Assembly: GCA_965153455.1 (NCBI GenBank)
Contig: OZ234496.1
Span: 18,282,304 to 18,346,303, forward strand
Direction: 5' to 3'
Source: Sphagnum compactum
Taxonomy: Eukaryota; Bryophyta; Sphagnopsida; Sphagnales
Length of the DNA: 64,000 nucleotides
Shown here: piece by piece, positions 33,851 to 47,089 of the stretch
Numbering within the stretch: the stretch's first letter is position 1
Layout: the number at the start of each line of letters is the position of its first letter
Position numbers and translations under genes: made by a program
Notes under the pieces: model-generated
Database searches by the model: none
What the model saw: only the letters and a program-made list of their open reading frames with translations
What the model was told of the DNA's origin: nothing

Positions 33851-36800
33851 CTGGAATTGCTACACCAATCATGGGTCAAGTGTCGAAAGCAACTCAGCAG
33901 AAAGCAGGGGAGCTTCCAGACAAGAATCTCTATGTGGCCATTTGTGCCCAAGAAACTACTGTAGTTTCAGAGACCGGTGAGTTGTTTGTTCCTGACTGTC
34001 TTTGAGTTTGCCACAAACCAATGAATTGATGCTGTGTCTTCAGACAACCTTGAATGACTGTTTTTTCATTGGTATTGTACTTACTAATTGCATGTTGGAT
34101 GGGTCAATTTCTCATTCTTTTAACATAGGAAATGTAGTTGACTAATCTGACCAGAAGCAAGCATGGAGGCTCCAATGCTTTGGATCAATGGTTGACCTAG
34201 TAAGCTGCATCATTGCTGGATTTTGTACAATTGTCATTATTGATGATGTTGTGTAAGTAAAATTATGTTCTTTTCTGCCATCAAAGAAGAAAAGTGCTGA
34301 TTCCAATTGTTTATCCTGATAGTGAATCTTGTCTGCAGAGCTTCCTCTGACAAACCCAACTCAATGCCTCAATGACGGTGAGAAACAACCTCTTGATGAA
34401 GATGGTAGCAGTTTGAGGGTGACTCAGAGTGATAGGAAAATTGGAAGGGATCATGCACAGAAGTTGGGGAAGAAAGGATGTCAGCTATTTGGAGTTGAAA
34501 TGTCACCAGACACAGTAGCAATTGCAATGGTGTACTTTGTGCAGGGCATTCTAAGCCTTCCACTCCTAGCTGTGAATTTTTTCCTGAAAGATGACCTCCA
34601 TCTTGACCCTGCAGAGGTGAGCTGCAAACTACTGGCTCTCACCATTTTAGTTATTTTTGTTCTTTTTTTGCTTCTTTTCTTTAATCAGTGTTCACATGCT
34701 TACAGTGTTTGGTTTCTCCAAGCTTGCAAATGACCCAAGTTGTGATGCATCGATTATTGATGATGGTATGTTGAGGACCCAAACCCTAAAAAACCCTTAC
34801 ATTGCAGGCGACTCTTTTGTCAAGATTCTCAGATCTTCCCTGGCTTATTAAACCCATCTATGGTTTCATAAGGTAAAAGCATTTACAGCTCAACTCTTTT
34901 GCCATCATCCATGGGTGATATCATCCTTGTTTTCATGTTGCTGTATTGAAATAGAATGAACTTTGCAGGAAGTTTTGGGTGAGAATTTACAGCTGTTGAT
35001 TTGGATGCTGTATGACTTATGGATAAATTTAGAAAGTATTCCATTTGGATGCTGAATTGACACCACTTGGATTAAGAATAATGGTTTAGGCAGTGAGGGA
35101 TGTATTCATAGTACTATAAGTTGAAAGGACAACCTCTCATGATATTAAGAATAGGAGATTGAAAAGGGAGGGGAATCGGTGAATGCAGTGATGGATTGCC
35201 TTTGTTTGGGTATCGAAGGCGGTCATATTTGGTGCTCTGTGGCTTGGTTGGGGCATTATCATGGGGGACACTGGCCACAGTAGTGAACAATAAGTATGCC
35301 GCCATCGCCACGATTTTCCTCAGCTCTCTGTCTGTTGCCTTCTCAGATGTTGTAAGTGCAGATTAATGAACTATATTTGCAAGCTGCTGGGTCATTCGGT
35401 TTCATTCAGTTTCTGTGAGATTACATGTGACAAGTTTTACTTTTATTACCTACTAGGCTGTTGTCTTCCAATCAGTGGTTAGTTAGGGTACTCACTTTCA
35501 CAATGATCACCTTCATATGCTGAGCTAACTTTATGTTGTACTCCAACTTCCAAATGGAGTGCACACTGGGTTTTGTATCTGAACTGCAAAACTTCTTGTT
35601 TCAAGAGAAAAATGGAGCACATGTTTATATTCCAGTTTTAGGCTTTCTCTTGAGCAATAATTGGCATGCTGGTCATAGTGTTTCTTGAGCAGAGTCTGCT
35701 GATGGGCTTGTGCAGGTGGTAGATTCCATGGTGGTAGAGAGAGCACGTGGTGAGTCACAAGGAACATCTGGCTCCCTCCAGTCCTTATGTTGGGGATCTT
35801 CGGCAATTGGAGGCATTGTTAGTGCTTATTTCAGTGGCTACTTTGTAGAAAAGTTTGGTGTGAGGTAAGGTGACTTAACCTTCTGTGTGCTGAGAATCCT
35901 AATGGGCTCACAACACATGAAAATATGGATGTTTACAGTGGTGGAATTTCTACATATGATGATTGAACTGTTTGACAAAATAGAACCCCTTTATTAATTG
36001 ACAAATTATGTAGTAGATGAGGACAAATATTGACCTGAAGCAAATCCTGTCTGCAGGTTTGTCTTTGGTGTAACAGCATTTTTACCTCTCATAACCTCAG
36101 TTGTGGCAGGCCTAGTCCATGAGAAACCCTTCCATATGAGTGGCAGGGTTGGCCTGCAGGATAGCGAATTGGCAGAGCCTGATGAGACTGGGGCCCCCAT
36201 TGGGTTCTTGGAAACATCAAAAATTCAACTGGGTTATTTGTGGGAAACATTCAAGGAGCCTAACATTCATATGCCCACTCTCTTCATCCTTTTGTGGCAA
36301 GCAACTCCAACATCTGACAAAGCCATGTTCTTTTTCCTGTAAGTATCATGCCTTGAATTTACAAAGTGTAGTTATGTTTATTTCTCAGGGAAGAGCTGTC
36401 ATAATTTTTGCTTGGAAATATACATGAACTGTACAGAAGAAGCTCTACCCAATCTACCATTTTATATATTGGAATGTTCTGAAAGGACATTCTTTTGGGT
36501 TGTCAGGACAAACGAGCTAGAGTTTCAGCCCGAGTTCTTGGGGCGTGTGCAACTTGTGGTAGCAGTTGCAACTCTTGCTGGTGTTGCAGTGTACAATAGC
36601 TTCTTGAAGCATGTTATCCTTAAGAAAATGTTCCTCTGGACCACCATATTAGGAACACTTTTGGGGCTCACACAGGTTAGTTCTGTTTGCAAAACTAGCA
36701 GGGTGGTAAGATTTTGCAAGAGATTGGATTTATTTGTCAAGGGATATTTGTGTACTACTAACACAGGACTTTCTTGTTCCAGTTATTGCTTGTTACAGGC

Positions 36801-37503
36801 ATGAACAGAACCCTAGGAATCAGTGACAAGTGGTTTTCTGTGGGTGATAATCTTGTCCTGTCCGTGCTTGCTCAGGTGTGTTTCCACCACTCCCATATTT
36901 CACAGAATCTTTGTGGACATGCAATTTTTATGTCAGGTTTGATGTTCAGGATAACTCTTTTGGAAGAGCTTTGGAACCTCACAGAAATTGTTTTCAAATA
37001 GTGCATGTTTAGTTAGCTCTCTCCCATGCTGACTTAAATTCATTTGAGCTGAATCTCAAATGGTAACAGCAGAAGAATGTGTCTCTCAATGTGGAGTTTT
37101 GTGTTTTATTCAGGTCTCTTTTATGCCCATACTAGTGCTGGCAGCAAGGCTTTGCCCACCAGGTGTAGAGGCGACACTGTTTGCAACCCTGATGTCCATC
37201 TGCAATGGGGGAAGCATTACAGGCGGGTTGCTCGGTGCAGGGCTCACAAAACTACTTGGGGTGACTGCTGGGAACTTTCATAACTTGGCACTTCTCTTGG
37301 TGATTTGCAATGTGTCATCACTGCTGCCACTACCCTTCTTAGGTCTGCTCCCATCAGAAGCACAACTAGAAGCTGCTGTTGAGAAGGCAGAGAAAACTCT
37401 TGGTAATAATCATGAACCAAGCATCCATGACACAAATTGTTTTTACCTGCTGCTGACTAGCTTAAGCTTGCTTTACATTGTCAGCCTGCTGTTTGTAGTA
37501 TGA
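33851..37503 (+). CDS. FBT1: Folate-biopterin transporter, FBT1-like (chloroplast envelope)
   Basis: Membrane carrier of the BT1/FBT family (major facilitator superfamily) that moves folates and pterins across the chloroplast envelope. Exons joined by hand, all GT..AG and in phase: 33851-33976, 34339-34616, 34808-34872, 35189-35351, 35716-35864, 36057-36338, 36507-36675, 36783-36875, 37114-37503 (TGA 37501-37503), about 570 residues plus any upstream part. Family blocks in order: [136 protein letters not shown] and [20 protein letters not shown], with about twelve hydrophobic spans. No break or missing block was seen. The first exon here is the least certain; an ATG at 33867 is a possible alternative start, while further 5' exons would add a transit peptide. 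Arabidopsis FBT1 is the closest relative I remember. Confidence 0.9.
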
Positions 37504-40393
37504 AATCATTGATAAATTTGTACAGAAAAAGCACGTCTTATTGTGATGTGGATTTGCTGTTTTGGGAGGGTGTGCAGACCAGAGGAGGAGGTGGGTAGCC
37601 TTAGAGGAAATGAATGCTGATGTCCCAAAGGCTTTGGACAGAACTCTTGGTTCAGAAAGGAATATGTAAGATACCTTGACAGTAAATGTTACCTTTTATG
37701 GTTAGCTTCTTCACATTTTGACAGTGTGTTCAACATTTTCTATCTCCACCTGTAGACCAATTTCAGTTATTGATTGTTTATGGTTTAGGGCTTATACATT
37801 GTTGGGTAGAACTCAACAATCTTAAGTAAAATCATTCCTCCAAGTTATTTCTTGCATATCCATTGATAAATTCCTGCTGTCCTTGCGGCATTTCATCTTT
37901 GATGCCTTCCCAGCTTGACTATACTGCATTAGCATTGATATAGACAAGATTCTTATGCGGAAACCTAAGTTCCCTCCTGATGTTGATAATCTCCACATCA
38001 AAGCTTGTGCAAGATATTCTGTTTGAGGCAACTAACAACTCAGTTCAATGTGAACTAAGTGGGGAGCATTTACTCTCTCCTGGTCCTTTCCATAGTGAAA
38101 GAAAATTTTGTGGTTCCCTTCAAATGTTGCAGACCATAGAAAGTGTGATTACGATTTGAGGTGCTGTGGTTTAGTTGATGAAGGCTGGTTCATAAAAAAG
38201 CAGTGCAGGCAATCTACGTCAATTCATATTCAGCAGTTCAAGTTTCTGACCTGATACTTCAGATGATACTCAGACCGGCCCTTGGGAATTTGGGTTGCAA
38301 CTTGCCCTTCACATTGTGCTGCACCTATTTGTGAGAACCCACATAGATGTCAAGGATGCCTACAGCAGTGGTGTATACAGTTTCTAAAGGTTCAGTTGTT
38401 TTTCAGCATTAATCAATTTGTAACTATGCACCATCTTTTGTACACACTATTGAACATGACATTGGCACTGTCTGCCTATTTCGCTGGTTAGAATTAAAGA
38501 ACATCTCAAAGTGCAGTTCATAGAGTTTTGTAGAGTTCTCACACAGCAGGTCCCAAACACTGCTTGACTGCAATGCACTTAGCTTCAGGGTAGTGCTTCT
38601 CTTAGATGCCAGTATGCTTCATTTTTCCTCTTTCTGAGTGTGATTTCCTTGCTAAGGAGCATATGCACTCCCTCTGATTCTTCAACGGGATACATTGGCT
38701 CGTCACCATGATGTCCATGCGTCAGTTTGATAGTGTAAACTGTGCCGTTTAGGGATGTGAGAGGGTGCTGAAGGGGAAGATGACAAGTGATTTCCAAGGG
38801 ATTGGCTGGAGCTGCTGTTAGCTCTCAAGTTTGTTCTTAGAATCCTCAAACTAAGACCAGTGCATACTGTTTGTAGATAAGATAGTATAAATATAAGGTG
38901 TTAAAACCAGTGTTGGGCAGGTCTCAGCTTTTTTTTAAAAGACTCAGCTTTGTCTGGGTTTCAGAAGATTTTCTGATACACAACTTGGTTCTTTTATTAT
39001 TATTCTTATTATTATTATGTTGCAACAGACCCACAGAAGGTTGAAAAAGATTGATTTATTTTTCCCCCCCTGGGTTTCATAGTGTCAGTTCCCAGACAAT
39101 TATTCATACCAGTTGATTTTCAAAGGCAGTTCTTACACCATGGGTATCAAAATTTCTGTTATTCCAAAAATTGACTTAAAAAAAATTGAGAATCAAATGA
39201 ATTTTGCAAACATTTAATATGTCCAAAAGTTCATCCTGTTCAAAAGAGCTTTCAAAGTCCTCTCTAACTCCCTTCAAAATTTAAATCCTTTTCAAACAGC
39301 CACCACATTGGAAGGTGGTTAATTTAGGATCATTTGGCTAGTTTTTGTTCACAAATGTCAATCTCTTTAGATTTTCAGATTATAAATGATATCTCCTCAA
39401 GTTTGTGAGGATCCTTACTAAAGAAAAAATTCTTTTAGTTTTAATTTGTGATTCAACAATCCTTAGAATTTGTTGAGTCAAAAAATCAATAGTAGAAAAC
39501 GTGGTTTCATGTTTTGCCCACTGTTGAAGAAGACACTTGATTTTCGTACAATTCACTTGGTAAGTTTATTTGAAAATCAACATTTCTATGGTGACAAGTT
39601 TTGTTGCTGAGTCAGTTTTGCTGGGAGTTATTAAAAAATATGTAGATCAAAATTTGCATGTGTTGTTTGATTTGCACATTCAACTTTAGATTTTGCCACT
39701 AGTTGTCAATAATGATGGCATTTCAAAAGGATATGATATAATGATTGTTTATCATATTCTTCAACAATGTTCACCCCTCTTTCACAACCAATAAAATAAG
39801 ATATCAATGAAGGTTTTCAAATCTCGGGTCTAACATTAAACATAACATGTGAGACTTTTTGTTTTCATATTTTTAAAAAGAAAAAAAGATTCTCGAACAT
39901 CACAAACTTCCTTGATATTGGTAGCAAACAAGAATAACTCAAAGGCAATTTTAAAATTGTCATCAATCAAATTAACTTGGGCACGTGGGTTTGTAATTTC
40001 TATGCTACATTTCAAGCACATGATAAAGTTAGACATACATCAAACAATAACGATTGGCTATTAAATTGGTTCAAAACACATGCACTCACAACATGAGAAA
40101 AATAATCCACAATTATTTGAGAATATGTGTCAAGTAAGAAGAGGGGACACCTTGCCATTGATTTTTATAGTATTCTGCTTATTATAGCAAAGGATAGTAG
40201 TATTTTTGAATTGCAAAACCTTTTGAAACGTAATGATTTTACTAACAAACTGGCAACCAAAATTAAACAAATGTTGATATATGTATTAAAAGAACATAAT
40301 TGAATAAAAAAAATAAAAAAATAAAAAATGAATTTTTTTTTGTTAAACCTTCCTCAACTTTTTAGGCAAAGTTATACATTTTGCCAAATTTGA
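37504..40393. other. 3' flank of transporter gene and AT-rich intergenic DNA
   Basis: The first several hundred bases probably hold the 3' untranslated region of the transporter gene. The rest becomes AT-rich from about 38.9 kb. A short ATT-type run lies at 38995-39020. No reading frame with a domain was seen; the frame at 38585-38797 (minus) is not supported. Confidence 0.5.
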
Positions 40394-41359
40394 CTAAGTA
40401 GACTTGATAGAAATATATCTAAACTTTTTGCAAACCTTCTCATTAGTTGTAGGATATTGACATGCCTTAGAAAAAACATGGCCAAAATAAATGCCTTGGA
40501 AATTTTCATTTAAAGGTAGAACTTGACATTTGACAATTGATTTTGAAGCAATAACTGTCATTGCGTTTAAATTTAACCATTTATCTTTCACATATGAAAT
40601 ATATTTTTTTCTCAATCCATATTGATCAGGCAGTTTTGTCATATCAATGGCCAAGGCTTGACTAGTAGTTTTTTTTGAAATAGCATGTGCCCGCTTGAAC
40701 ATCTGTAAGTAAAAACTTGTTGTTAAAAGATATACAATCTACCAATTTTGGTAAAACATATACTTGTTTTGTTTTCTCCATCAATTCACATAATACTTCA
40801 TAAAAAAAATTTTTTTGGAAGGGAAGACAACTCGAGGACACAAATGTAAATTAGATGCTTGAACCAAACATTTTTCCACAAATTGCAATGGCCATTGATT
40901 TTCATAACTAGAAGGCCAAGGTCTTGCAAAAAGTCTTTCTACTACTCATCATCTTTTTAAAATGGATCTTTGATAAACAAAACCTTAGATATTGCATTTC
41001 TTAAAACATTAAGGCCTTTTTTATGGTTGTTTTTCAAAAGTTGCTTAAAACATTTATTGTTTCCTCATTTTTTTTGACAATTACCACATGATCACCATCC
41101 ACATGTTTTTTCAAAGTTGTTATACCATATGTCTTATAATATGTTATAAACCCTCTTTTTTTGTTGTGTTTGGAATAAGAGCATGCACAAGACTATTGTA
41201 AAAAAACAAACATTTCATGATTTGATAATTTCTAGGATAAACTTCTTTGTCATCATTTACACAATAAAAATCCCAACAAATTGCATTCCTATATGCCCTT
41301 TCTATATTTTCCTTTGACATGCAATGTTTGAAGGTTTCTTTCCATTTCATTTCATCCAT
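40394..41359 (-). pseudogene. hAT-family transposase remnant
   Basis: On the minus strand the frame at 40702-40394 gives YGLRKKYISYVKDK, then FGHVFSKACQYPTTNEKVC followed by KKFRYISIKST; this resembles the RNase-H-like core of plant hAT transposases with the conserved CFGHxFSKACQ block. Upstream pieces at 41359-41144 (KETFKHCMSKENIERAYRNA, PRNYQIMKCLFFYNSLVHAL) fit the N-terminal part of the same protein. Stops and frame changes in between show decay. Ends, terminal inverted repeats and the 8-bp target duplication were not found. Confidence 0.55.
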
Positions 41360-42008
41360 TTGGTTTTGTTATTTCTTTTGTTGTATTTTTTTTTGTTTGA
41401 AAATTGCCATTCAAGATTTCATTTTCCATATTCCATTCATTGAGACCAATCTCATTTTCAGCGTCAATTACCATCACATTTTCATTTTCACTTGATTTCA
41501 TTTCTTAAAATTTAATTTTAGATAAGCTAGATGAGAAATTAAAAAAAAGTTTTTTTTTACCAAAATTATGGGTTTTGGTTTTAATTATCTAAAACATCCA
41601 AAGAATATAAAAAGAAGAAGAAGGAAATTACAAGCAACTAAAACAATTACCAAGTATTTAAAAGATTATTGAAGCAAAAGATGTGAAAAAAAAGTGTTTT
41701 AATGTGTGAAAGTTTATGTACAAGTGGGCTTTTGGTCCTATACATGACATAATACACACAATATGTCAAATAATTAACTTAAAAAAACATGTTTAATTAA
41801 AAAAAACTGAAGTAAATTGAAACACACATTTGAAAAAAAGTTAAGGCAAAATAAAATGAAAAAATTAAAAAAAACAATTCAAAGAAAAAAATTCCAATTA
41901 AAAAAAAAAAAAAAACCTTGGAGTTGAAAAAGAAGTTGGAAATTGTCTTTTCCCACACCTCTATTAAAAAAATGTAGGCAAAAATTACTAGTGTGAAAAC
42001 CTAAAGAG

Positions 42009-42560
42009 CACCAACAAAGCACAACAAGGAGGCACTAACAAGCAACAAGAATGCATAATAAAGAAGTGATGAAGAGCACTAGGGGGCAAAGAGGTACTTT
42101 AGGTGTTGACGAGCAAAAAAAGATGCCACAAAAAAGTGTCCATGAGCATTAACATAACACAATTAGAAGGCATCAAGGAGCACCAATAGAACATAGCAAG
42201 GAGGTGTTAATGAACAGTATTTGAGCATAGAAAGGAGGTGTTGACAAGCACCAACAAAACACATCAAAGAGGCACTAATGAACATCAACAGAGCACAACA
42301 AAGAGGAGCCAATAAACACCAATAAAACATAACACAAAAACGTTAATATTAGAACAAACATAGTAAAGAGATGCCAATGAACAATTATAACAAAACACAA
42401 CAAGGAGCAACTGACAAACAACAAGAGTGCGAAAAAACACTGACAGACATTGACAAAAACACAATGAGGAGGAGCTGACAAGTGGCAAAAGTGCGAAGAT
42501 ATGCTAACAAATATCAATAAAACATAGCAAAGAAAAAAACAATGAGAACGCACATCAAGG
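42009..42560. repeat. Degenerate 34-bp minisatellite
   Basis: Tandem units of about 34 bp of the type CACCAACAAAACACAACAAG plus GAGGYRYTAATGAA. Exact 34-bp steps are seen at 42009-42042 and again over about 42190-42340, with diverged and partly shortened units after that. On the minus strand it gives Cys/Phe/Leu-rich chance frames (42275-42553). No coding value is evident. Confidence 0.75.
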
Positions 42561-45500
42561 AGGTGATGAACAACAAAAGCGCAATGACAAAAGCTAATGA
42601 CTAATGAGTATTAGCACTAACTACAAACAACAAAACCACAAGATTAACCAAAGCAAAAGAAAAAACACTTAAGCACAATACAAAACATTAAACACCATCC
42701 TTATTTATAAGGAGTAAAGAGAGAAAAAAAGGGCTCAAGGGTGGCTCTGCAAAAGCAACAGCTTTGTGACACCTCTTGCAATGCAAACCTAATTTATTTA
42801 TTTATTTTTCTAGCCCTACCTACTACTACCAACTACCAAAATACATTTACTAACTATTGATAGCCTAACCCTTGCTAGTTTTAATATCTTGATAGGGTAT
42901 AAAAAAAATAAAAATAAAATGGAAAGCTTTCAAATGGGCAGTTCTCAGCCCAGTGAGAACCTTTAGATGGGTTTTCAAAAGGGCATCACCCTTGGTACCC
43001 TAAAGTATTCAAGATGACAACCCACTGGAAACCTAGTTGATTCTCACCTCTTTTCTGATATTTGCCCAACATTATTAAAACCAAAGTTGGCCGGGTATGG
43101 AGAATTGTCATCCGTATTGACACTGATACAAAGTGTAGAAATGTAAAATACACTTGCCAGGTACCATCTTGCCTTCGGTGAACCAGTTTCTACACTGCTA
43201 CGATGGTAAAAACCCTGAAATCCCCAGTACTGCCTACAACATGAAAGGGTGCTTTAGATTTTTCTACTTTGATAGTTTTAATGTTGCCAAATTTGGAAAA
43301 ATATTCTGGTGGATGATTGCCAGTTGTGCAACATCACAAAATTGGAAAAAGACACACCATGTGTAGAAATTTGGCTATTATTTTTTCATAAAATCATTGA
43401 ATTTGTGACCAATCCAAGAAAAAAGGCTCAGCACTTTGGCTCCATCACAAAATTGAAAGAGAGGACACTGCTCTGGGCAGCCAATAAAGGGAGAATACCT
43501 ACTACTTACCAAGAAATCAGAAGTGAGAATGGAGGGAGGTCAGATATGGTTGCAATAACTTTATCAGATGGTTTGAGCACTTAAATATCTGTTGCCAAGC
43601 TTTCTTTGGGCGCATGCAAAAGTGAGTCTGGTGGCCGTAGCATTCTTCAACGTGTTGGGCTACCCCGGGATTCTGTTGCGCCCATGGGCTATGAGCTTGC
43701 ATTGGGGCCGCCTGACGAATCCATCATCTTTAAACTTGGAATATTCTTGAATCTTGGGATATTTTACGAGTGTGACTTTCCCTACCGAATAATTTATTTA
43801 CCGAGAATAGTAGTGGCCAGACTAGAACTAATCTAAGAACATCGTCAAGTAGTAACTAATTAAAATCGAGGCCTTATTACTGTTGCTATTTCTTAGTTCC
43901 TAGAAGCCAGGTAACGTTAGTTCTGCCGGAAAGGGAGAGACTACGGAACAATGTAGTTTTCATTTGATCCCACATTTTGAGAAATGTTCAACAGGTATTA
44001 TTGTGAAATCTGATATCATTTTTTGGGGAAGATTTGAACTTGCCACAAGGGACAGAGCTATTAAGCGATGAGGTGAGCCGCTTACTGATATGAAAGTTGA
44101 GCGGGGTGGCAGGCGTTGACAGTCTCGCGCACTTTTCGTACCTGGCGTCGGCGATTTAGCCGGACGTACGTCACTTGGTCAATGAAGTGCTGACCGCATG
44201 ATCATGACGAGCTGATCCCCCTTGATAAATATACCTCAAAACCTGCGGGTTGTAATCATACTGCAGTTACACTTTGGACATTTCAGGGTGAAGGGAAAGA
44301 CTTTTGCATTGCCTGCATTGAAGATTTGGAGACACTTTGGAAACCAAAAATAACTTGCACAGTTATGTATTGGAATCGCACTTCTTTTAGCGGTTTTGAA
44401 GTCTCACATGAAGGGCAATGCTGAGAAGAGTCCATCTGAAACGTCCTATACAGTCTGCTGCGAATCTTTGCGACATAAACACCGAGATTCATCCACAATA
44501 GTCTGATTGGAGCAAGTGATATAGAGCTTTAATGATTTTGCGATGGTTTAGACTAATAGATAGCGCTTTGCACTAGGCATTATTGAAACCAAAAAATTGA
44601 GAGCGAGGTACCAAGACTAGCAGGATCTAACAAGTTGCGTGTTCCGGGAACCAGTTCCCTAAATCTACTTCCTTTCATCGCAACACCCTTTTACCCTATG
44701 TGCAGTAACAATAATCTCAAATCGGGGATAATCAAAGCAGTGGATGACGAACCTGTGGACCCTAAGGGTTTGCTTATGCAGTGTCCTCGTGGAACCTGGA
44801 AACTCTAAAGCATACAGCTGGTTGGCGAGAGCGGGATCGAAGATCAACAAACTAAATGTACGATTGTAACTAACAAGTACAGGCTATTCCGACTCAAAAT
44901 TACAGTTGTGAATTCCGAATCAAAAGAATCCGTCCTGAGTTCAAGCTGGTCACAATCGTTTTGCACAGAAAGAGAATATATTATTAAGAGCCTGGATGAT
45001 TGAGAGGTGAAATTACGGGAATAAGACGCCCCAGATGGCCAGGTGCTCTCCGATTAGTTTCCTGATATGAACAATGCTTCAGAGTCGACTGAAAGTCCTG
45101 CAGTGCCTTTGACGCTTGAAGCATCTTTAGCCGTCGAACACACTTCGCATCTAAGTAGCTACTAAAGCAAGCTGAAATTAGTTATAAAAGGATTAAGGAG
45201 TACTCTTAACAGAAAGGTTCCTGAGTATTTCCGGATGCACATTAGTTCACGAACATCTCCTGATCCTCAAAATTGTTGTGGACCAGAACTGCAGTACTTC
45301 GTCCTTAGTAGCAATCTCGAAATATATTCCTGTCCGTGACTATACTGTCGCTGCCGGCTTCACTGGCGCTTGTTCACTCAGTCCCATTTCGATTCTCCGT
45401 GAACGCAGACTAGATTCGCAGGTGAAACTTTGACCTATGTGATATTCCGGATGTCAATCTTCAGATTTGCACATTGAACGCCGCTAAAGATGACGCCGAA

Positions 45501-46074
45501 TCCAAAAGACTACAACATGTCCCACTCATTCCTAAGAATATAGCTTTGCACCAAACTATTCTGAAGATCCTCCTCGTCAACCATTTCACGATGTCCAAAG
45601 ATCTTTGATCGAGTCTCAATCATTCCTGGCATGCTCTTTAATCACATTTTCAAATAGTCATATCTGACAACATCTCATAACTCATTATCGATCAATATGT
45701 ATTTGGCCGAATGTTGTCAAACTTTTGAGTTTGAAAATAATTCGGCAAGATCAAAAAACAAAGAAACTCATAATACTAAACAAATTAATAAATGTACATG
45801 CATCAATCTAAACATACAAAAACACACATACATCTGGAGATATACAATTATGAACACATGAATAGTATGTTGTAATATGATGAAGAGCTACTAGAGCTCC
45901 TGAATTATTACTGTTTCTTGTTAAATTGTTCAAGGAGTTAAAAACTCTTGTGAGTCCCTTGAAGGAATTATTACACATGTTCTCATGGACTTGTGTATTT
46001 TAGCTCATATGTGAGGAATTCTAAGTGAAGGTTTCTAACAATAATTCAGAGACTTAAGTTAAAAACTGCAGTTC
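42561..46074. other. Intergenic region, composition shifts from AT-rich to mixed
   Basis: AT-rich to about 43.1 kb, then clearly higher G+C from about 43.6 kb to 45.7 kb. No reading frame with a recognisable domain. Words here such as GAGTTCAAGCTGGTCACAA (about 44937) recur loosely at about 56.2 kb, so part of this stretch may belong to the same dispersed family as the 47 kb and 55 kb segments. Confidence 0.4.
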
Positions 46075-46130
46075 CAAGTTAGCTATCTTTTGTTTAACAA
46101 CATGTGGTCCAACAAAAGATAGCTAACTTG
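46075..46130. repeat. Perfect 20-bp inverted repeat (hairpin, 16-nt loop)
   Basis: The left arm CAAGTTAGCTATCTTTTGTT (46075-46094) is exactly the reverse complement of the right arm at 46111-46130. The loop is 46095-46110. The pairing stops at once on both sides. It could form a small hairpin in RNA or be the tip of a miniature inverted-repeat element; the short stem alone is too short for a normal plant microRNA precursor. Confidence 0.9.
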
Positions 46131-47089
46131 ATGTGAAAATGAGATCAAGTTGCTAGAATTGACAACATGAGTTCATCAAGCTTTTCATCAAAGATATATA
46201 GCTTGCATCTATGAACAAGTCGACCCATAGTATGGAATCACTTGCCTCCAGCAGCGACTTGGATTTCAGAAACTAGCTGTAATATTTATGAAGCCACTAT
46301 TCTCTGATTGAAAATTTCAAACTTGCCTCGAATCTGTAACAACAATACGGCGTTGGACAATGCACCGACCATTTTATACGAACGCCGACCTTGCTCAAAT
46401 TACCAAGTCCAATTTGTTACCCTGCAAGTTGCAGAATGCATCCTGTGTCCAGAGGATTCCAATCTCGTGCCTTGTCAATAGTGCATCCTGATGTCATCCC
46501 ATCTTCGGGTCACTCTTGGAAAATCCCTTTGAGCATCGGTGCAATCAAGGGATCCTGAAAAATTGGCTCGGCCCAAACAATGGACCGATTTATTTGGAGC
46601 AATGATAGTGAACTGATGACAAATTTGGTATCTTGATACTGGCCCACGTGGGCACCTATACGTGAGGTATCTTTTCTTCAAGTTACGGACCCTGCAACCT
46701 TTGAAGGCGTTTTCGAGCCAGGTGGTATTTCGTTCCTGCTAAGAGGTAGATGACCCTGAAAGAGGAATTCGAATATGCTGCTTCTGTCTCACGATAAGTT
46801 CGGTGAAATCAAGTAAGGATGTATGCTGCCTGCTCGATATAATATGCATCGAACCATGTCAAATGAAAAAAGACTTGTGGCCAGCAACTTGAAGGATGGA
46901 AGTTTTGGATTCAATCCCTCTTTGCGGTGCAACTTGTAGTTGCGGATGTATGTGACCACGGGTGCCATTTATTGAGAATGGTGAACCCCTAGACTCAGCT
47001 TCCTCTTTGACCGATGATCCTACTACTGTCTTCAGCGAACTACACCTGAGGCGGGGTACAGATTTCACCGTCCATAGCGGGAACCAACG
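46131..47089. other. Mixed-composition DNA, no gene recognised
   Basis: Open frames at 46475-46681 and 46859-47068 (minus) and 46962-47162 (plus) overlap each other and show no domain. Nothing else was identified. Confidence 0.4.

Noticed and set aside
42275-42553. Hydrophobic, Cys-rich minus-strand frame like a small membrane protein
   Set aside because: It is a chance reading of the 34-bp minisatellite.
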